Position numbers and translations under genes: made by a program | In this document: positions 8,738-14,019 of the stretch, piece by piece | Layout of the letters: every line of letters starts with the position of its first letter | How positions within the stretch are numbered: position 1 is the stretch's first letter | The notes under the pieces: model-generated | Told to the model about the DNA's origin: nothing | Database searches by the model: none | The model's input: only the letters and a program-made list of their open reading frames with translations | Source: Frankia nepalensis | Lineage (GTDB): Bacteria; Actinomycetota; Actinomycetes; Frankiales; Frankiaceae | Assembly: GCF_016786325.1 (NCBI RefSeq) | Contig: NZ_JADWYU010000250.1 | Coordinates: forward strand, 1-36,838 | Reading direction: 5' to 3' | DNA length: 36,838 nucleotides

Positions 8738-9739
8738 TCAGACCTGGCCCAGCCGCGAGCTCGACAGGTCGTTCGACATCGCCTGGAAGATCGGTGTGGA
8801 CGCCTGCGCGTGGCTGGCGCGACCCGACGGGCCGGTGGCCACGCTGGGCAGGCCGGGGTCGAAGGTGGCGAAGGCGCGCGGCCAGCCGTCGGCGGTGACC
8901 TCCAGCAGCAGCCGACGGGTCGCCGGGCGGTTCCAGGTCGCCGCCAGGCTCTCCCCGAGGTCCTCATAGCCCGGGCGCCGCCAGGTCTCCTCGAGCAGGA
9001 TGGCGAACGACGACGACAGCATCGCCTGGCGGGTCTCGGCCGCGGCGATCGCCGGCGGCACGCCGTCGTGGCCGCGGATGCCGGCGCTCGCCTTGGCCTT
9101 CTCCGCGTTCGCCGGATCGGTCAGCGCGAGCCGACGGGCCTCGTCCACGAAGGTCGGGACGGCGCCCAGCGGGGTGCTGACCCAGCGGTGGCGGCCGACG
9201 ACCGCCCACTCCAGGCCGCTGACCAGGTCGTACTCGGGCGACGTGACGAGCCAGCCGCGGATCAGCTCGGCGCGCCGGGCGAACGAGCGGTTGAGGTTGT
9301 CGTGCTGGCTGTACTCCCGCAGCTGGCGGGTGATCCCGGCGAGCTCGTGGAACAGCGTGGCGTCCGTGGGCGCGGCCTCGGTGATGTAGCGCAGCCGGCC
9401 CATCAGCGTCAGCAGCCCCTCGGCGTCGGCGCTGTCCGCCGCGCCGCGCCTGGCCTCCCGCCACGCCTCGGTGACCCGCCGGTGCAGGGCGGTGACGGCG
9501 GCGGCGTCGACAACGGTGACGGGCGGCATGGCGGCGCGCAGGTCGCTGTCGTGGCGGCGCCAGCCGTCGAGGTCGATCTGGCCGTCGTAGGCCGCGCGCG
9601 ACAGGGCGCCGATCTCGTCGAGCAGCGGGACGGGCCATCCGAACAGATAGGCCGGCTGTGCCCTGACTAGCTCCCGAATATCGTCATCCACGCGTCTCAG
9701 GATGAACCGTGCGGCGCGGGCCTCGGCAGGTGGGGCCAT
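8738..9739 (-). CDS. Hypothetical protein, 333 aa
   Basis: The reading frame has normal codon use and no signal peptide or membrane segment. It is mostly helical-looking and Ala/Arg-rich with scattered aromatic motifs (QPAYLFGWPVPLLDEIGALSR, VTSPEYDLVSGLEWAVVGRHRWVS). I do not recognise a family. The ATG at 9739 is the first available, with only a weak GGTGAT ribosome site. It is convergent with the DUF732 lipoprotein gene and is the last protein gene before the tRNA array, transcribed away from it. Confidence 0.6.
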   Translation of the reverse strand: MAPPAEARAARFILRRVDDDIRELVRAQPAYLFGWPVPLLDEIGALSRAAYDGQIDLDGWRRHDSDLRAAMPPVTVVDAAAVTALHRRVTEAWREARRGAADSADAEGLLTLMGRLRYITEAAPTDATLFHELAGITRQLREYSQHDNLNRSFARRAELIRGWLVTSPEYDLVSGLEWAVVGRHRWVSTPLGAVPTFVDEARRLALTDPANAEKAKASAGIRGHDGVPPAIAAAETRQAMLSSSFAILLEETWRRPGYEDLGESLAATWNRPATRRLLLEVTADGWPRAFATFDPGLPSVATGPSGRASHAQASTPIFQAMSNDLSSSRLGQV

Positions 9740-9924
9740 CGATCACCGAGGGCGGCGGGCCGCGGGCTGGCCGTGGCGGACGCCGCGCGGCGCGGGTGCC
9801 GGATCCCGGGCGAGCCGCGGCCGGCGGGCGGGCCGGAAAAATCCCTTGAAGTCAATCCGCGGTGTGGGGCATCCTGATTTCAGTCGCTCGGACGGGCCGG
9901 GCGAAAGCGGCGGAGGAGGACGAG

Positions 9925-10056
9925 ATGCGACCGAGTGGAACGCGGTCGGCGCGCCTGCCTCTTCCCACCGGGACGAGAAACGGCGACGGTCGGTTCTCCC
10001 ATGAAACCGTGCCGAGCTGGCACCACGCGGGTAACCCGGACGCGGACGTCTCGTGA
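9925..10056 (+). CDS. Possible 43-aa leader peptide
   Basis: An ATG preceded by GGAGGAGGACGAG, a strong Shine-Dalgarno match, opens a 43-codon frame that ends 21 bp before an intrinsic terminator. The peptide (start MRPSGTRSARLPLP) is Arg/Pro/Gly-rich, has a single Trp and matches nothing I know. Its position suits a leader peptide or simply a short mRNA. Coding is unproven. Confidence 0.3.
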   Translation: MRPSGTRSARLPLPTGTRNGDGRFSHETVPSWHHAGNPDADVS

Positions 10057-10077
10057 CCTGACCGGTCACTGGACTCC

Positions 10078-10118
10078 GACCGCCCCGGGACATACCCGAG
10101 AGGCGGTCTTCTTCTTTC
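10078..10118 (+). terminator. Intrinsic terminator just upstream of the tRNA array
   Basis: GACCGCC (10078-10084) pairs with GGCGGTC (10102-10108), with an inner CGGG/CCCG stem, and is followed at once by TTCTTCTTTCT. This is an unusually classical U-tract terminator for such a GC-rich genome. It lies 22 bp before the first tRNA, with no evident promoter between. Confidence 0.75.
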
Positions 10119-10156
10119 TGGGGATGTAGCTCAGATTTCTAGGGATGTAGCTCAGA
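10115..10156 (+). repeat. 21-bp tandem duplication including the tRNA-Trp 5' end
   Basis: Positions 10115-10135 and 10136-10156 are the same 21-mer with one mismatch (20 of 21). The second copy contains the first 16 bases of tRNA-Trp, so the first copy is a truncated tRNA 5' fragment carrying acceptor and D-stem sequence. Confidence 0.9.
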
Positions 10157-10213
10157 CGGTAGAGCGGCGGTCTCCAAAACCGTTCGTCGGGGGTTCGAGT
10201 CCCTCCGTCCCTG
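10141..10213 (+). tRNA. tRNA-Trp(CCA)
   Basis: Cloverleaf with acceptor AGGGATG/CGTCCCT (one T-G pair), anticodon loop CTCCAAA and discriminator G, both as expected for Trp. No encoded CCA. First gene of the array. Confidence 0.92.
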
Positions 10214-10517
10214 CCCGCGCCCCCTCGCGAGGGGAGCGCTCGTGCGCGAATGCGCGATTGACAACTCCACAGCGGACACGACATGCCAGGGCGCCATCCC
10301 TGGCTCGCCGCCTCCTCTCGGCGCCGCCAGGGCTCGTCCCCGTCGGCGCGGAAACGAGGCGGCCGTGGTACCCGGCCGGCGGTGGATGACCCGGTGGTGG
10401 TGACGTCGCCGCGGCGTTCGGACAGGAGTCCGGCGTCAGCGACGGCGGCCGCCATCAGCCGCCGGCTCGCGGGCCACAGGCAGTCGGGTGCTCGAGGCCA
10501 CGCCTCGAGCCACCAAT
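10214..10517. other. Spacer between tRNA-Trp and tRNA-Pro
   Basis: Contains a 14-bp palindromic hairpin CCCCTCGCGAGGGG (10221-10234) with flanking GCGC arms, a consensus TTGACA at 10258-10263 without a good -10, and the strong hairpin at 10490-10510. No tRNA-like T-loop and no convincing ORF. Confidence 0.5.
10490..10510 (+). other. Perfect 9-bp hairpin before tRNA-Pro
   Basis: GCTCGAGGC-CAC-GCCTCGAGC ends 7 bp before the tRNA-Pro gene. It could be a terminator or an RNase processing signal; there is no U tract. Confidence 0.6.
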
Positions 10518-10589
10518 CGGGACGTGGGGTAGAGGTAGCCCACCTGATTTGGGATCAGGCCCACGTCGGTTCGAATCCGGCCGTCCCGA
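10518..10589 (+). tRNA. tRNA-Pro(TGG)
   Basis: Perfect 7-bp acceptor CGGGACG/CGTCCCG, anticodon loop TTTGGGA, T-loop TTCGAAT, discriminator A. C1-G72 is the usual bacterial proline start. No encoded CCA. Confidence 0.92.
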
Positions 10590-10638
10590 CGACGTCGTCG
10601 CGCTCGGCCGTGGCCCCGCCACGGTCACGCGACGCCGC

Positions 10639-10711
10639 ACCCCTCTAGCTCAGTGGAAAGAGCGCCCGGCCGCGACCCGGGAGGCCGCAGGTTCGACTCC
10701 TGTGAGGGGTA
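10639..10711 (+). tRNA. tRNA-Arg(GCG), atypical C33
   Basis: Perfect acceptor ACCCCTC/GAGGGGT and anticodon stem CCCGG/CCGGG. The loop is CCGCGAC, giving anticodon GCG (reads CGC) with C instead of the near-universal U33. Bacteria normally read CGC with an inosine-modified ACG, so GCG is itself unusual. Confidence 0.8.
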
Positions 10712-10737
10712 CGAGCGGGACGACCGTCCCGCGACCC

Positions 10738-10808
10738 GCGGTCATGGCTCAGTGGCAGAGCGAGTGCCTTCCAAGCACGACACCGGAGTTCGATTCTCCG
10801 TGGCCGCT
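10738..10808 (+). tRNA. tRNA-Gly(TCC)
   Basis: Acceptor GCGGTCA/TGGCCGC, loop CTTCCAA, discriminator T as in glycine tRNAs. The first anticodon-stem pair is an A-G mismatch. No encoded CCA. Confidence 0.88.
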
Positions 10809-10811
10809 CGA

Positions 10812-10841
10812 GGAACAGGGCGTGGTGCCAGGTCCTGTTCC
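10812..10841 (+). other. 8-bp hairpin between tRNA-Gly and tRNA-Thr
   Basis: GGAACAGG pairs perfectly with CCTGTTCC across a 14-nt loop, starting 4 bp after tRNA-Gly(TCC). Role (processing or termination) unknown. Confidence 0.5.
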
Positions 10842-10912
10842 CGGTTCGTCGAGGACACCCAGCCGCCGGGCCGGCCACGGCCGACCCGGGATGCCCGGGA
10901 TCCCAAAGACGT

Positions 10913-10985
10913 GCCTCCGTAGCTCAGTTGGCAGAGCGGCCGCCTCGTAAGCGGCAGGTCGGCGGTTCGAGTCCGCCCGGCGGCT
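10913..10985 (+). tRNA. tRNA-Thr(CGT)
   Basis: Loop CTCGTAA gives anticodon CGT. Acceptor GCCTCCG/CGGCGGC has a T-C mismatch at pair 4-69. T-loop TTCGAGT, discriminator T. No encoded CCA. Confidence 0.88.
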
Positions 10986-10990
10986 CCTCG

Positions 10991-11032
10991 CCGGAAGCGG
11001 CGCGAGAACGTCCTTCCTCGCGCCGCTTCCGG
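10991..11032 (+). terminator. Perfect 16-bp hairpin inside the array
   Basis: Bases 10991-11006 pair without mismatch to 11017-11032 around a 10-nt loop, 5 bp after tRNA-Thr(CGT). It is the most stable structure in the array and probably a U-less terminator, which would split the array into more than one transcript. Confidence 0.65.
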
Positions 11033-11055
11033 AGGCCGTCTCAGCGGCATGGCAT

Positions 11056-11127
11056 GCCCTTGTAGCACAGCGGCAGTGCGTCCCCCTGGTACGGGGAAGA
11101 CCGGCGGTTCGAATCCGCCCTTGGGCT
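11056..11127 (+). tRNA. tRNA-Thr(GGT), weak acceptor stem
   Basis: Loop CTGGTAC gives anticodon GGT; anticodon stem TCCCC/GGGGA is perfect. Acceptor GCCCTTG/CTTGGGC has two adjacent T-T mismatches (5-68 and 6-67), so the stem is weakened. Discriminator T. Confidence 0.82.
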
Positions 11128-11140
11128 CGGAGCTTTTCGT

Positions 11141-11213
11141 GTGGGCGTGGTGCAGTTGGCAGCACATCACCTTGCCATGGTGAAGGTCGCCGGTTCGAGC
11201 CCGGCCGTCCACT
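11141..11213 (+). tRNA. tRNA-Gly(GCC)
   Basis: Acceptor GTGGGCG/CGTCCAC, anticodon loop TTGCCAT, perfect TCACC/GGTGA stem, discriminator T as expected for Gly. Position 2 is T instead of the usual C. Confidence 0.88.
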
Positions 11214-11217
11214 CCAG

Positions 11218-11289
11218 GGGTCTGTAGCTGAGATGGATCAGCGCCCGCCTGAAGAGCGGGAGAGGCAGGTTCGATACCTTCCGGACCCA
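11218..11289 (+). tRNA. tRNA-Phe(GAA)
   Basis: Acceptor GGGTCTG/CGGACCC, loop CTGAAGA, discriminator A. The T stem has one C-T mismatch. It starts 4 bp after tRNA-Gly(GCC). Confidence 0.87.
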
Positions 11290-11298
11290 CGCGGACAA

Positions 11299-11369
11299 TG
11301 AGGTGTCGGTCAATGGCAGGCCGCCGGGCCCTGGACCCGGAGATAGAGGTTCGAATCCTTTCACCTCAG
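11299..11369 (+). tRNA. tRNA-Gln(CTG), atypical C33
   Basis: Perfect acceptor TGAGGTG/CACCTCA; T1-A72 and discriminator G are glutamine-like. The loop CCCTGGA gives anticodon CTG with C33 in place of U33. Confidence 0.83.
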
Positions 11370-11376
11370 CTGTCGC

Positions 11377-11450
11377 GGTCGTCTAGCTCATCCGGTCAGA
11401 GCACCCGTCTGATACGCGGGAGGCACGAGGTTCAAGTCCTCGGGCGACCA
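11377..11450 (+). tRNA. tRNA-Ile(GAT)
   Basis: Acceptor GGTCGTC/GGCGACC, loop CTGATAC, T-loop TTCAAGT, discriminator A. Canonical U33. No encoded CCA. Confidence 0.92.
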
Positions 11451-11600
11451 CACCGGCCACGCGGCCGGCCCGGAACGTCATGGCGCCGGGACCGGCCCGG
11501 CCGAACTGCTTCTCCCACGCGTCGCGGCCCGCGGCGCCCCTGCCCGTCTCGCTACCGGCCGGCAGGGTCAAGGGCTCGGTACCAGCCCACGGGCCACCAC

Positions 11601-11674
11601 GCCGCTCTAGCCCAACGGGCAGAGGCACCGCGTCGAGGGCGCGGACAGTGAGGGTTCGACTCCCTCGGGCGGCA
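11601..11674 (+). tRNA. Class I tRNA with Leu anticodon GAG
   Basis: Acceptor GCCGCTC/GGGCGGC and stem CCGCG/CGCGG are sound. The loop TCGAGGG puts GAG at 34-36 with C33. Discriminator A suits Leu, but the variable region is only 5 nt, whereas true tRNA-Leu is class II with a long arm. The D arm (TAGCCCAACGG...GAGGC) matches that of the CAG tRNA at 13318, so the two form a distinct type. Confidence 0.7.
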
Positions 11675-11678
11675 CCGC

Positions 11679-11753
11679 GCTCCGTTGGAGTAAGCAGGTC
11701 AACTCGCCGGGCCCTCAACCCGGAGACTGCGGGTTCAAGTCCCGCACGGAGCA
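11679..11753 (+). tRNA. tRNA-Glu(CTC), atypical C33, CCA encoded
   Basis: Perfect acceptor GCTCCGT/ACGGAGC and stem CCGGG/CCCGG. Loop CCCTCAA gives anticodon CTC with C33. Discriminator A is followed by an encoded CCA (11754-11756). It starts 4 bp after the GAG tRNA. Confidence 0.8.
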
Positions 11754-11777
11754 CCAGGGCCGCGTCGCGGCCCGTCG

Positions 11778-11862
11778 GGAAGATGACGCCGCCGGTGGGG
11801 TGGCCCCCGTTTCGAAAACGGGTGGACGGTCAGCCGTAGGGGTTCGACTCCTCCTTCTTCCG
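11778..11862 (+). tRNA. tRNA-Ser(CGA)
   Basis: Class II, 85 nt, with a long variable arm (GGACGG/CCGT stem). Stem CCCGT/ACGGG encloses the canonical loop TTCGAAA. Discriminator G. One T-T mismatch at the base of the acceptor. Confidence 0.9.
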
Positions 11863-11866
11863 CCGA

Positions 11867-11887
11867 CCGCGGGCTCGAGGCCCGCGG
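11867..11887 (+). other. 8-bp hairpin after tRNA-Ser(CGA)
   Basis: CCGCGGGC-TCGAG-GCCCGCGG, a perfect stem 4 bp after the tRNA. Possible terminator or processing signal. Confidence 0.55.
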
Positions 11888-11934
11888 GAGCAGGAAGGCC
11901 GCGCTCGGCACCTGTCGGCGCAAACGTAACACAT

Positions 11935-12007
11935 GCCCGTGTAGCTCAGTTGGTAGAGCGGCCGTCTCTTAAACGGCGGGGCGGGGGTTCGAGACCCTCC
12001 GCGGGCA
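11935..12007 (+). tRNA. tRNA-Lys(CTT)
   Basis: Acceptor GCCCGTG/CGCGGGC, perfect stem GCCGT/ACGGC, canonical loop CTCTTAA, discriminator A. One base separates it from the next tRNA. Confidence 0.93.
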
Positions 12008-12008
12008 C

Positions 12009-12084
12009 AGCGGCGTAGAGGAGTTCGGTCGTCCTCGCGGGGCTCATAATCCCGACATCGTGGGTTCGAATCCCACCGCCGCCA
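12009..12084 (+). tRNA. tRNA-Met(CAT), initiator-like, CCA encoded
   Basis: Loop CTCATAA. Initiator-like features are an unpaired 1-72 position (A-C), A11-T24 in the D stem, the D-loop segment AGTTCGGT and a G-rich anticodon stem CGGGG/TCCCG. The acceptor is otherwise paired from position 2. Discriminator A is followed by encoded CCA (12085-12087). Elongator or Ile2 use cannot be excluded. Confidence 0.8.
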
Positions 12085-12088
12085 CCAG

Positions 12089-12161
12089 TGGCGTGTAGTT
12101 CAACCGGCAGAACGCCTCCCTGTTAAGGAGGATGCTGGGGGTTCGAATCCCTCCACGCCAG
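12089..12161 (+). tRNA. tRNA-Asn(GTT)
   Basis: Perfect acceptor TGGCGTG/CACGCCA, perfect stem CCTCC/GGAGG, loop CTGTTAA, discriminator G. T1-A72 is usual for Asn. Confidence 0.93.
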
Positions 12162-12172
12162 CGCGCCATCCA

Positions 12173-12245
12173 GGGGCCTTAGCTCAGCTGGTAGAGCAGC
12201 TCCCTCGCACGGAGAAGGCACGGGGTTCGAATCCCCGAGGCTCCA
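12173..12245 (+). tRNA. tRNA-Ala(CGC)
   Basis: Acceptor GGGGCCT/AGGCTCC contains the G3-T70 pair that defines alanine identity. Loop CTCGCAC; the first anticodon-stem pair is G-A mismatched. Discriminator A. Confidence 0.9.
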
Positions 12246-12247
12246 CT

Positions 12248-12322
12248 GTGACCGATGCCGAAGTGGTCGAGGCACCAGGTTGTGATCCTGGTCAGCAGAG
12301 GGTTCGAGTCCCTCCGGTCACC
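12248..12322 (+). tRNA. tRNA-His(GTG), no encoded G-1
   Basis: Perfect acceptor GTGACCG/CGGTCAC and stem CCAGG/CCTGG, loop TTGTGAT, discriminator C as in His. The base before G1 is T, so the G-1 normally encoded in bacteria and required by HisRS is missing. Confidence 0.87.
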
Positions 12323-12330
12323 CCAAACCT

Positions 12331-12403
12331 GGGGCTGTAGCTCAGTGGGTAGAGCACCGGTCTGGCAGACCGGCGGTCGGGAGTTCGAATCTCCCCAGTT
12401 CCA
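12331..12403 (+). tRNA. tRNA-Ala(GGC), CCA encoded
   Basis: Acceptor GGGGCTG/CAGTTCC includes G3-T70, the alanine identity pair. Perfect stem CCGGT/ACCGG, loop CTGGCAG, discriminator A followed by CCA (12404-12406). Confidence 0.92.
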
Positions 12404-12407
12404 CCAC

Positions 12408-12480
12408 GCGGGTGTCGCCTAGCGGCCAAGGCACCTCCTTGTCAGGGAGGATATCGGGGGTTCGAGTCCCCTCATCCGCG
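12408..12480 (+). tRNA. tRNA-Asp(GTC), CCA encoded
   Basis: Acceptor GCGGGTG/CATCCGC, perfect stem CCTCC/GGAGG, loop TTGTCAG, discriminator G followed by CCA (12481-12483). Confidence 0.92.
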
Positions 12481-12484
12481 CCAT

Positions 12485-12556
12485 GCCCGGGTAGCTCAGC
12501 GGCAGAGCAGCTGCCTTACAAGCAGAAGGCCGGGGGTTCGATGCCCTCTCCGGGTA
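12485..12556 (+). tRNA. tRNA-Val(TAC)
   Basis: Acceptor GCCCGGG/TCCGGGT with G-T pairs at both ends, loop CTTACAA, discriminator A. The first anticodon-stem pair is G-A mismatched. Confidence 0.88.
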
Positions 12557-12567
12557 CGTACGACCGA

Positions 12568-12640
12568 GGGTCCGTAGCTCAGCGGAAAGAGCAGCCGCGT
12601 CCTAAGCGGAGGGCCGCGCGTTCGAATCGCGCCGGACCAG
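12568..12640 (+). tRNA. tRNA-Arg(CCT)
   Basis: Loop GTCCTAA gives anticodon CCT. Acceptor GGGTCCG/CGGACCA is mismatched (G-A) at 1-72, and the first anticodon-stem pair is G-A. Discriminator G. Confidence 0.85.
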
Positions 12641-12740
12641 CCCCGTCGGGATCGATTCCTTTCCCGCCGCCCTCTCGATCGGGGGCCGAGGTCTTGGCCT
12701 CCTGGGTTGCCCGGAGAAGGGGCCTGTCCACGGAGTTCAA

Positions 12741-12813
12741 CCGCGCATAGTTCAATGGAAAGAATGCGGCCCTCCGACGGCCGAGGTTGTAGGTTCGAGT
12801 CCTACTGCGCGGA
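12741..12813 (+). tRNA. tRNA-Arg(CCG)
   Basis: Perfect acceptor CCGCGCA/TGCGCGG, perfect stem CGGCC/GGCCG, loop CTCCGAC, T stem GTAGG/CCTAC, discriminator A. Confidence 0.92.
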
Positions 12814-12827
12814 CGACGCGTCACCCT

Positions 12828-12897
12828 GGTCCCGTGGCTTGGCGGCGAGAGCGCCGCCTTGGCACGGTGCGGGCGAAGGCGCGCCCTTCTGGGACCA
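12828..12897 (+). pseudogene. Degenerate tRNA, Ala(GGC)-like
   Basis: Acceptor GGTCCCG/TGGGACC (last pair G-T; 12827 and 12897 extend it as T-A), D stem GCTT/GAGC and an anticodon arm CCGCC-TTGGCAC-GGTGC (one C-C mismatch) are recognisable. Only 19 nt remain for variable region plus T arm, and the TTCGA T-loop is gone; GGGCG/CGCCC can still pair around AAGGCG. A decayed or structurally minimal tRNA. Confidence 0.6.
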
Positions 12898-12908
12898 CGT
12901 CACATCCC

Positions 12909-12988
12909 GCTGGCGCTGGGCATTGGTGAGCCCCGCGGCCTGTAAAGCCGTCGCCTCGGCTGTGGGGGTTCGAATCCCTCCGCCAGCA
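12909..12988 (+). tRNA. tRNA-Tyr(GTA)
   Basis: Class II, 80 nt. Perfect acceptor GCTGGCG/CGCCAGC, stem GCGGC/GCCGT, loop CTGTAAA, variable arm CGCCTCGGCTGT, discriminator A. Position 8 is C rather than the conserved U8. Confidence 0.9.
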
Positions 12989-13077
12989 CGCAACGCCGCG
13001 CGCCCGCCGGTCACCGGCGCCGTCGGTCACCATCGCCGGCGGTCGCCGGCAGCGCGGCGCGCCCCGCGTTCAGGTGT

Positions 13078-13150
13078 GCCCTCGTAGCTCAGTGGACAGA
13101 GCGGGCGCCTTCTAAGCGCCGAGGCGCAGGTTCGAGTCCTGCCGAGGGCG
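13078..13150 (+). tRNA. tRNA-Arg(TCT)
   Basis: Perfect acceptor GCCCTCG/CGAGGGC, perfect stem GGCGC/GCGCC, canonical loop CTTCTAA, T stem GCAGG/CCTGC, discriminator G. Confidence 0.94.
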
Positions 13151-13317
13151 CGTACCACCGGCCGGGCGGTCGAGCCGGAGCCACGTGCTCGGCCTCGACC
13201 GAGACCTGTCCGAGGCGGCGCGTGTCGGTTCGGGTCTGGTCATCCGGAGGTCTCCGCCATCCGGTCGCGGACCAGTGAAAAGACTTTCCGCCCGGGCGGC
13301 AGGTACCCAGGCGGCAA

Positions 13318-13390
13318 GCCCATGTAGCCCAACGGAAGAGGCGTCCGGTTCAGGGCCGGAAGGTTGGGGGTTCGAATCCCTCCATGGGCA
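13318..13390 (+). tRNA. Class I tRNA with Leu anticodon CAG
   Basis: Perfect acceptor GCCCATG/CATGGGC and stem TCCGG/CCGGA. Loop TTCAGGG gives anticodon CAG with normal U33. Discriminator A suits Leu, but the variable region is 5 nt, not the long arm of tRNA-Leu. The D arm matches the GAG tRNA at 11601. Confidence 0.75.
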
Positions 13391-13400
13391 CGTTTCACCA

Positions 13401-13485
13401 GGAAGGTTGCCCGAGTCGGTAAGGGGCGCGCCCGCTAAGCGCAGGCCGGGTTCTGCCCGCGGAGGTTCGAATCCTCCACCTTCCG
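13401..13485 (+). tRNA. tRNA-Ser(GCT), atypical C33
   Basis: Class II, 85 nt. Perfect acceptor GGAAGGT/ACCTTCC, long variable arm (GGG-TTCT-CCC type), discriminator G. Stem CGCGC/GCGCA has one mismatch; loop CCGCTAA has C33. Last tRNA of the array. Confidence 0.87.
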
Positions 13486-14019
13486 CCGCTGGCCGCGGCG
13501 TCGCCGCGGTGCTCCTGGTTCCCGACCGGCGCGGGCCCGTCGAGGTTCATCCTCTCGACGCCGGACATGATCGACCTTGCTGCCTTCTGGAGGTCGTGAC
13601 CTGGCTTTGTCAGGGACCTCCCCAGGGCGCTGTCGGCGATCGTGCGCAGCAGGTTGACGCTGGCGGACGCGGCACCTGCGTGCCGGTCAGGATCCTGGCT
13701 TCTCCGGCTCCGCCTGGAGTTCGGGCCGGGAGCAGCCCGCTGTCGTGTCCGCTGTGGAGGGGTGATCTCCGGCGACGATCAGTCGATGTCCGTGGCTGGC
13801 CTGGTCTCGCCATGAGTCGGTCGGCGCGGGCCGCATGCTCGCCGCAATGGGCCACATGCCAACCGTATTCGATCCCTTGTCCCGAAAATGGCCGAAGAGG
13901 CGGATTCCCGCCTTTGGACGAGCCGGTGCGCGGCAGCCTAGCCTGGAAGTGCCCCGGAGCGGAGGAACGCCGTTTGGACACTCGGATAGCCGTAGTGCGA
14001 CTATTGGTGGTCTTTGTTG
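13486..14019. other. Region between the tRNA array and the GGDEF gene
   Basis: No convincing ORF on either strand. It holds two stem-loops just downstream of the array (13538-13560 and 13589-13621). A TTGGAC hexamer at 13974 followed 19 bp later by GACTAT is a weak promoter candidate for the GGDEF gene. Confidence 0.5.
13538..13621 (+). terminator. Tandem stem-loops at the end of the tRNA array
   Basis: CGTCGAG (13538-13544) pairs with CTCGACG (13554-13560). GGAGGTC (13589-13595) pairs with GACCTCC (13615-13621) and encloses an inner CCTG/CAGG stem. They are probably the 3' end of the array transcript. Confidence 0.5.

Larger units (their letters stand above)
9740..10140. other. Leader region upstream of the tRNA array
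   Basis: No conserved protein gene. It contains a TTGAAG hexamer near 9846 (possible -35), a small ORF with a good ribosome site, a 10-bp palindrome TGACCGGTCA at 10059-10068, an intrinsic terminator and a tandem duplication of the first tRNA's 5' end. Confidence 0.55.

Noticed and set aside
10258-10281. Consensus TTGACA as a promoter inside the tRNA array.
   Set aside because: No acceptable -10 hexamer at 16-18 bp, so it is noted only as a possible element.
10283-12018. Short protein ORFs across the tRNA array.
   Set aside because: They run through folded tRNA genes, change frame constantly and have no ribosome sites or motifs.
9740-13600. Integrated plasmid or prophage carrying the tRNA array.
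   Set aside because: No integrase, excisionase, replication or structural gene, and no att-like direct repeats of a tRNA 3' end were seen at the borders, so mobility is not supported by this window.
13575-13625. Minus-strand resemblance to the SRP RNA tip (CAGGTC ... AGAAGGCAGCA).
   Set aside because: The segment between is a separate palindrome (AGGTCACGACCT), and the GGAA tetraloop with its paired asymmetric loop cannot be formed.
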